Source: Heterobilharzia americana
Taxonomy: Eukaryota > Platyhelminthes > Trematoda > Strigeidida > Schistosomatidae
DNA: 64,000 nt
Assembly: GCA_944470555.2 (NCBI GenBank)
Contig: OX104127.1
Coordinates: forward strand, 144,003,787 to 144,067,786
Reading direction: 5' to 3'
Below, in pieces: positions 60,701 to 64,000 of the stretch. Position 1 is the first letter of the stretch, and every line of letters starts with the position of its first letter. Below the pieces are notes generated by a model that saw only the letters and a list, made by a program, of their open reading frames with translations, had not been told where the DNA came from and ran no database searches. The position numbers and the translations under genes were made by a program.

Positions 60701-61865
60701 TTTTTCACAGGCATATACTCGAACCACTTGTTCTCAGTTTACTTCATACATTTAAGACTAAAAGGTCATTACCGATGAAACTCTAAGTCACTTATTTGTT
60801 AACCTTCCCGAATTCTCAAAAAATCTGCGCAGTGTTGCACCTTTTGCTAATAACTAACTAGTGTTATTCAAGGTAAAATCAGCTGTAATGCGCTCAAAGT
60901 TATACATACGTAAATTTCACACATGCTATCTTGATTTCTATTAGAATAACAAATTTTACCTCTAAGTCTTATCCTAAGATTGTTTTTCTATTGGCAGGGT
61001 AAAGGGGGTATGAAAACGTACATTGTAACTGGTCGAAAACCAGATTTTACCACACAAGACACAACTGATGGTAGCAGTCGCAGCTTCGCTGAAGTCCTTA
61101 GAGAAGACTTACTCAGAGAGGATGAGACACCGTCAGAAGACTCAGAAGATGCATCTATCAAACTATCAATCGATCTTTCTGATAAAAGTGGGACTACTGA
61201 AGGCTCCGCCCCAGAATCACCACAAAATGAGATAGAAGAATTGGAAATGGATGCTGATATGAATGAGACAAATGATGTGTCTTCAAAGAAACAAGAACGT
61301 AGATCCAGTCGAGGTGGAAGTAGGCGTTCAAGTAAAAATAAAGTTGGCTCCGGTAAAAATGAAGAAAAGCGGCGCCAATCTCAACCGCGCTCCAATCGTG
61401 CCTCACCAACAGCTGAGGATGCAGGATTGGACAAGAGTGACTCTGGTTTCGTAAACAATCAAAACACAACCGAAGTTCTTAACCTAGCTGCACGCCGTCT
61501 GGTTGAAACTAAAATTATGGACATAAAAAATGAACAGAAAAAGAAGCAAGATATAACATTTAGCCTAGATAATCCTAAAGAAATCATGAAAGAATCACCA
61601 AGCGAAGCGGATTTGCAAACAATCGGTAACGTGGGCGACGAAGCAACTCTGTTTAAGTCTAAGCCAAAATCATTTGAACGCACAAGGCTGATTAAACTGA
61701 ACGCACCAAACAGAACTCGTAATGAATCTACTTCTATCAAATCCAGTCAGGCTTCTGGCATTAGTGGTGATGGAAGTAACTTAGAATCAAGTATCAGTGA
61801 AGCTGTTCCAACGAGTAATGACACTGACGACACTAAAACTGAAGATGATCAAAATGAAAAAAGTG
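37898..61865 (+). CDS. Atypical soluble guanylate cyclase beta-type subunit, gene B
   Basis: Exons at 37898-38698, 41403-41463, 43663-43768, 45204-45332, 46614-46760, 51883-52029, 55599-55913, 59728-59817 and 60998-61865 or beyond. Domains in order: H-NOX with heme ligand His104 and YTSIR heme-propionate motif (residues 133-137); HNOBA (roughly 200-345); signalling helix (345-415); cyclase domain (416-615); Ser/Lys/Glu-rich tail to residue 888 or more, much longer than in vertebrate beta1. ATG 37898 is chosen because it gives the family's MYG start. In the cyclase domain the first metal Asp is Lys (CFTKVV); the guanine Glu and Cys and the Asn/Arg pair are kept. Exon 4 lacks one base, so the gene as written is frameshifted. 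It may be an assembly error or a real lesion. Expected role: gas-sensing cGMP synthesis as one half of a heterodimer. Confidence 0.9.
38699..41402 (+). other. Gene B intron 1, nothing firm
   Basis: Minus-strand open stretches at 39538-39816 and 40018-40326 are AT-rich and have no recognisable domain or supporting splice sites. I treat them as chance. Confidence 0.45.
41403..41463 (+). CDS. Gene B exon 2: HNOBA segment
   Basis: 61-nt exon between tttttag and gtaagt, phase 0 in and phase 1 out, encoding [17 protein letters not shown]. It joins in frame to both flanking exons and matches the 61-nt gene A exon at 966-1026. Confidence 0.82.
41620..41720 (-). repeat. Hammerhead-SINE (second family), fragment
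   Basis: Minus-oriented 3' part with a mutated ribozyme (gttttgttcttgtatgggactgctggg). Confidence 0.55.
41872..42222. repeat. Hammerhead-SINE inverted pair
   Basis: Minus unit 41872-41985 and plus unit 42106-42222 face each other around a tRNA-like middle (ggttctatggcc). Both ribozymes have substitutions: the left has a broken core; the right reads CTGAGTA instead of CTGANGA but keeps GTCC/GGAC and GAAA. Confidence 0.65.
43663..43768 (+). CDS. Gene B exon 3: HNOBA core
   Basis: 106-nt exon (atctttcag acceptor, gtaagc donor). It encodes [22 protein letters not shown], read here as two motifs, [11 protein letters not shown] and LFIGSP, typical of HNOBA. Phase 1 in, phase 2 out, as in gene A. 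Confidence 0.88.
43769..45203 (+). other. Gene B intron 3, nothing recognised
   Basis: No repeat family or open frame of note. The same holds for 42223-43662. Confidence 0.45.
45204..45332 (+). pseudogene. Gene B exon 4 with a one-base frameshift
   Basis: Acceptor caacttag, donor gtgagc. The first part reads [14 protein letters not shown] in the expected frame, then hits TAA at 45280-45282. From 45276 the neighbouring frame continues [14 protein letters not shown] and LFEK to the donor. The exon is 129 nt against 130 in gene A, so a single missing base (most simply one G near 45275-45276) explains both length and frame. All other exons of the gene are clean, which favours an assembly error or a very recent lesion. 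Confidence 0.85.
45666..45730. repeat. (TA)n microsatellite
   Basis: Pure TA repeat of about 65 bp in a gene B intron, followed by a tRNA-like SINE scrap (45760-45870). Confidence 0.95.
46614..46760 (+). CDS. Gene B exon 5: signalling helix / coiled coil
   Basis: 147-nt exon, phase 0, encoding a Lys/Glu-rich helix and [15 protein letters not shown], the linker motif that couples the sensor to the cyclase domain. Same length as the gene A exon at 11387-11533. Confidence 0.9.
46761..48841 (+). other. Gene B intron 5, first part
   Basis: Holds an unexplained open frame at 46913-47281 (122 codons, no ATG at its start, segments such as [18 protein letters not shown]) without recognised homology. 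Otherwise AT-rich intron. Confidence 0.35.
48842..49785 (-). mobile_element. RTE (SR2-like) 3' fragment
   Basis: Minus-strand copy from the (TTA)n tail and cccttgggttcctagtgg through the 3' block to gatccagtccattac. Same part of the element as 12084-13030, with frameshifts. In a gene B intron. Confidence 0.8.
50278..50455. repeat. Sm-alpha inverted pair
   Basis: Minus unit (50285-50385) with ribozyme-like core CTGACGG and weak stem II, directly followed by a plus half unit (aacgagtcccaaatag to ctagccac). Core changes suggest both are inactive. Confidence 0.7.
50456..51882 (+). other. Gene B intron 5, last part
   Basis: No element recognised. Confidence 0.45.
51883..52029 (+). CDS. Gene B exon 6: N-terminal part of cyclase domain
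   Basis: 147-nt phase-0 exon with [13 protein letters not shown] and [12 protein letters not shown]. It carries the same Asp-to-Lys and Gly-to-Asn changes in the first metal site as gene A, so the substitution predates the duplication. Confidence 0.9.
52376..52480 (-). repeat. Sm-alpha fragment, decayed
   Basis: Ribozyme zone (ctgtcctatttaagactagtgagctg) is strongly mutated; the tRNA head is missing. Confidence 0.6.
54298..54620 (-). repeat. Sm-alpha SINE, full monomer, left arm of palindrome
   Basis: Minus-strand unit: tRNA-like head (54620-54510), ribozyme (54422-54466), then the 3' arm and leader out to 54298. Its 54390-54620 part pairs with the inverted copy next to it. Confidence 0.88.
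54422..54466 (-). ncRNA. Sm-alpha hammerhead ribozyme, intact
   Basis: Minus strand: helix I ATCCAG/CTGGAT, core CTGACGA, stem II GTCC/GGAC around CAAATA, GAAA, mini helix III ATG/CAT, cut after ATC. The outer GCAGGTAC strand of the known schistosome ribozyme is also present. Confidence 0.88.
54652..54881 (+). repeat. Sm-alpha SINE, right arm of palindrome
   Basis: Plus-strand copy with head (acccgttgcacaagaagtgg), A-box-like gactcggtgg, B-box-like gtccgagtcc, ribozyme and 3' arm ending tatcattactaaa. It differs from the left arm at only about five positions. Confidence 0.9.
54805..54849 (+). ncRNA. Sm-alpha hammerhead ribozyme, intact
   Basis: ATCCAG (54805-54810), CTGACGA, GTCC/GGAC, GAAA (54832-54835), ATG/CAT, cut after ATC, then CTGGAT (54844-54849). 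All core bases are kept. Upstream GCAGGTAC can form the tertiary loop contact with TTCCACTGC downstream. Confidence 0.9.
55599..55913 (+). CDS. Gene B exon 7: cyclase catalytic core
   Basis: 315-nt phase-0 exon with [29 protein letters not shown] and [15 protein letters not shown]. The guanine Glu and Cys, second metal Asp and transition-state Asn/Arg are present. It is two codons longer than gene A, in the variable insert after the ALDIIE helix. Confidence 0.93.
56700..58340 (+). mobile_element. Probable Penelope-like relic with inverted flanks
   Basis: Plus strand at 57365-57460 reads [21 protein letters not shown], matching the Penelope FTCE...LPFLD block. Segments near 56704-56815 and 58230-58330 are inverted repeats of each other (cgtaaatgagtgtgagaaagg). 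Other coding motifs are not readable. Confidence 0.45.
58450..58690. repeat. tRNA-like SINE inverted pair (third type)
   Basis: Two facing units share caggactccaacaa-agacctt and gtgaaat-aaaattt blocks in opposite orientation. No ribozyme core. Confidence 0.55.
59300..59510 (+). repeat. Sm-alpha SINE, decayed
   Basis: Plus-strand unit; core CTGATGAG mutated to TTGATGAG and GAAA lost (agaactaggtg). It ends about 220 bp before exon 8 of gene B. Confidence 0.65.
59728..59817 (+). CDS. Gene B exon 8: end of cyclase domain
   Basis: 90-nt phase-0 exon (ttgatag acceptor, gtatgt donor) with [11 protein letters not shown] and [12 protein letters not shown], the penultimate part of the cyclase fold. 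Same length and phase as gene A 26036-26125. Confidence 0.9.
59818..60997 (+). other. Gene B intron 8, nothing recognised
   Basis: AT-rich, no repeat or gene seen. Confidence 0.45.
60998..61865 (+). CDS. Gene B exon 9: last cyclase strand and long C-terminal tail
   Basis: Begins [14 protein letters not shown] after ttggcag. About 275 residues follow of acidic, then Ser/Arg/Lys-rich sequence containing several RRxS sites (RRSS twice, RRQS), a possible PKA/PKG phosphorylation cluster (inference). A gtgaga donor lies at 61866. If unspliced, the frame continues to a stop at 62087-62089 inside a SINE. If spliced, a candidate acceptor (gttttcag) ends at 62472. The true C-terminus is undecided. AATAAA at 63261-63266 is a possible polyadenylation signal. 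Confidence 0.8.
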
Positions 61866-62061
61866 GTGAGAGTTTTCAATTTCTATCTAGTATAGGATTC
61901 ATATGTAATGTAACCCTTGCTTACACCCATTATGGTTTGTGCAATGGTTTTTGTCTAGGTAATGACTTTTTGAAGACTGAAATGATAGTTTATGACTATT
62001 TGTTGAAAAGTAGTATTCATCATGGAATGACATCAGTTGGGGAACCATTGGAAATCTGGGA

Positions 62062-62110
62062 GCACTGGATAGCTGTTTCGTCCAACTAGTATGGGACTCC
62101 TCAGCAGTAC
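62062..62110 (-). ncRNA. Hammerhead ribozyme, second SINE family
   Basis: Minus strand: GTACTG/CAGTGC helix I with one T-G, CTGAGGA, stem II GTCC/GGAC with a loop longer by three bases, GAAA, helix III CAGCTA, cut after ATC. Confidence 0.7.
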
Positions 62111-62314
62111 GCACCCACGACCCGGTTAGGGTCAACCAGTCGGGAGTGAAGTGGATGCTAACTGAAGACATTGGGTGACAGTCGCGCTATGTCGTGAAGT
62201 GACAGAAGTTGGGAATTGTGAACCACTGGAAACCGACCCACTGGCTGAATGGTTAACGCGTTCACCGTGAAACCTGAAGTTCGTGAGTTCGATCCCTAGC
62301 CGGGTTGTGGGTGC

Positions 62315-62363
62315 GTACTGCTGAGGAGTCCCATACTAGTTGGACGAAACAGCTATCCAGTGC
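62315..62363 (+). ncRNA. Hammerhead ribozyme, second SINE family
   Basis: Plus-strand mirror of the previous ribozyme with the same core, stem II and cut site. A transcript of gene B reading through would contain this sense copy. Confidence 0.7.
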
Positions 62364-62418
62364 TCCCAGATTTCCAATGGTTCCCCAACTGATGTCAGTC
62401 CATGATGAATACTACTTC

Positions 62419-64000
62419 TAAATTAAAAATCCCCATTCATCTCAAAAAAGACTAGTTGTTCGTTGTTTTCAGGAAAAATGTCAGTCACATTGTTTTGTAC
62501 ACAAAACGGAATAGTGATCTGCCAAAGGAACAGATTCGAGATATGTATCTTCTTGATAATATTCTCCTCTCGTTTTATGTGATACTTGAAACCTTACGAA
62601 AGTCGACCACTTATGATCTTCCTTGACTGTTAACTGTACTAATTGCACTTACCATGTTAACTGTGTATCTTTCTGTAATGAATTTTGATTCTCGGAGTTT
62701 TGTCATTACATTTAATCCCGTTATGACTCTTCTAGTGTTTTCATATTAATGTCTGTATGTAAATAATGAGGTCGAACTGTCTGTTATGCTGTTTTCACAG
62801 ACTGGGTGAACAAATTGTGTATTATGTATGCCCCAATTCCTGGTTTCAACACTTCTAAGACCTATATTCCTATCAATGCATAATGTATTACAAGAAAGTT
62901 GTGTATCACATAAGCTCGAGTGACTAGTATCAATGAGTTGGATTTTTTGCACATCCTAGTTCAAATTATTATCTTATAAATTAGTTACTTTTATCCCATT
63001 TTTCGTCTCAGTTTAATTTCTTGTATATCATGAGATTTGAAACGGAGACAGTTTAAGTTACGCACTGTGTAAACCAACCAATGAGCAATCATTAGGAGTA
63101 TTTCACTTGTTAATTCTTCATTCATTCCTAGTTATATTAACCTTTGCATTAGTGATAAAGAAGTTTAACTTGAAAGTATCTTAGTCAACAATAGATATGA
63201 TAGTTCAGAAGAACTTGGGCACCCTGGGTAGTGTAAATCTTTGCACATGGTGTATATTAGAATAAATAATGCAGTAAAGAAATATCTTTTATTGTTTCTC
63301 AATGTTTTGATCTTGTTAGGGAGATCCTATTCAAGAGTATGTATCTGATGTTGTATTTTCAGGTTAATATTCCAGTTCGACACAGACAGGATGACTGTTA
63401 TATACAATACTGACTTGCTTCCTGCAATATCGTATTAGATTAGTTTCTTTACTATAGAACACGGTAATTCACTGTCATTTACTCATTGACATTTGTAACA
63501 TGAATTAATACCTATAATCTTATCAAAGTTGACACCACTTTCAAAACGTATCTTTCTTATGGTTGTATTTGTTCTCATTCTTCAATTCCAATGCCTTCCA
63601 TCTTGCTGTCGATCCACATGTTGAAGTTATTGGTGAAATTTACATACAGATGCTGAAAACCTAAGTAGTATCTTTGAAACCAGAATTGAATGTAGAAGTT
63701 ATTGCTTTATCAGCAACAGAATCTCAAACTTGAATCTGCCATTCACACATAACCTTAGTTATCGCTAGAAAATGAACTGGAATATAGTCCCAGTAAAGGA
63801 GGAATCGAGAAATAGACTGCCACTCTTATCAACCAGTAGAGCCAACACACGAGACTCAAATATGTAGAAAGGCTACCTATACTGACTGAATCTCCGGATA
63901 AGAGAGCAACTAACCAACACTGCAAAAAATAAATTGTGTGCAGGCTCAATTCGAAAGAGTAAAACAACACTGTCATACAACTATCTCCAGCAGAAATGAA
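62419..64000 (+). other. 3' flank of gene B
   Basis: AT-rich; candidate acceptor at 62472 and AATAAA at 63261-63266. No other gene recognised up to the edge. Confidence 0.45.

Larger units (their letters stand above)
62009..62418. repeat. Hammerhead-SINE inverted pair at the end of gene B
   Basis: Arms 62009-62131 and 62296-62418 are inverted repeats with about three visible differences in 123 bp. The middle holds a tRNA-like head (A-box TGGCTGAATGG, B-box AGTTCGATCCC). Each arm has a complete hammerhead. Confidence 0.85.

Noticed and set aside
63755..63976. Hydrophobic 73-codon minus-strand frame at the right edge
   Set aside because: Hydrophobicity follows from A/T-rich antisense; no context supports a membrane protein.
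1..64000. CRISPR arrays, operons, ribosome binding sites, bacterial terminators
   Set aside because: Introns, SINEs and metazoan gene families show eukaryotic nuclear DNA; no regularly spaced repeats of CRISPR type seen.

Overview
The window reads as nuclear DNA of a blood fluke (genus Schistosoma; species not determined). It is AT-rich. Large introns hold dense, mostly decayed repeats: tRNA-headed SINEs of the Sm-alpha type carrying hammerhead ribozymes, RTE-clade (SR2-like) non-LTR retrotransposons with (TTA)n tails, and Penelope-like elements with GIY-YIG endonuclease remnants. Nearly all protein coding is in short exons split by kilobase introns.

Two paralogous, same-strand genes for atypical beta-type soluble guanylate cyclases dominate. 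Gene A enters from the left edge already past its H-NOX exon and runs through eight exons (966 to 28033). Gene B (37898 to at least 61865) is seen from the heme H-NOX exon to a long C-terminal tail. Internal exons correspond one to one: 61/61, 88/106, 130/129, 147/147, 147/147, 309/315 and 90/90 nt, all with matching phases except one. The pair is therefore a tandem duplication. Both share a Lys in place of the first metal-binding Asp of the cyclase domain, so each is expected to need an alpha-type partner. Exon 4 of gene B is one base short and frameshifts.

Between the cyclases lies a compact two-exon gene for a 70-residue DPY-30-motif protein (29432-34114). Its intron holds a possible minus-strand gene with very short introns (31327-31653). 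A possible small secreted-peptide ORF lies at 34534-34737.

Repeats, left to right: Sm-alpha fragments (38-408), Penelope remnant (1530-2345), Sm-alpha (3196-3402), RTE (4066-6045), Sm-alpha/RTE/Sm-alpha (9648-10960), RTE with clean target duplication (12084-14751), Sm-alpha and RTE (14767-16044), composite hammerhead SINE (16385-17070), RTE (18598-20110), Penelope mosaic (21540-24690), hammerhead SINEs (24740-25080, 27336-27475, 32551-32713, 41620-42222), Sm-alpha (33388-33720), (TA)n (45666-45730), RTE (48842-49785), Sm-alpha inverted pair (50278-50455), near-perfect Sm-alpha palindrome with two intact ribozymes (54390-54881), a probable Penelope relic (56700-58340), and a hammerhead SINE inverted pair (62009-62418) inside or next to the last part of gene B.

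The most notable themes are two different SINE families with compact hammerhead ribozymes, repeatedly found as inverted dimers, and the paired beta-type cyclases with the Asp-to-Lys change.
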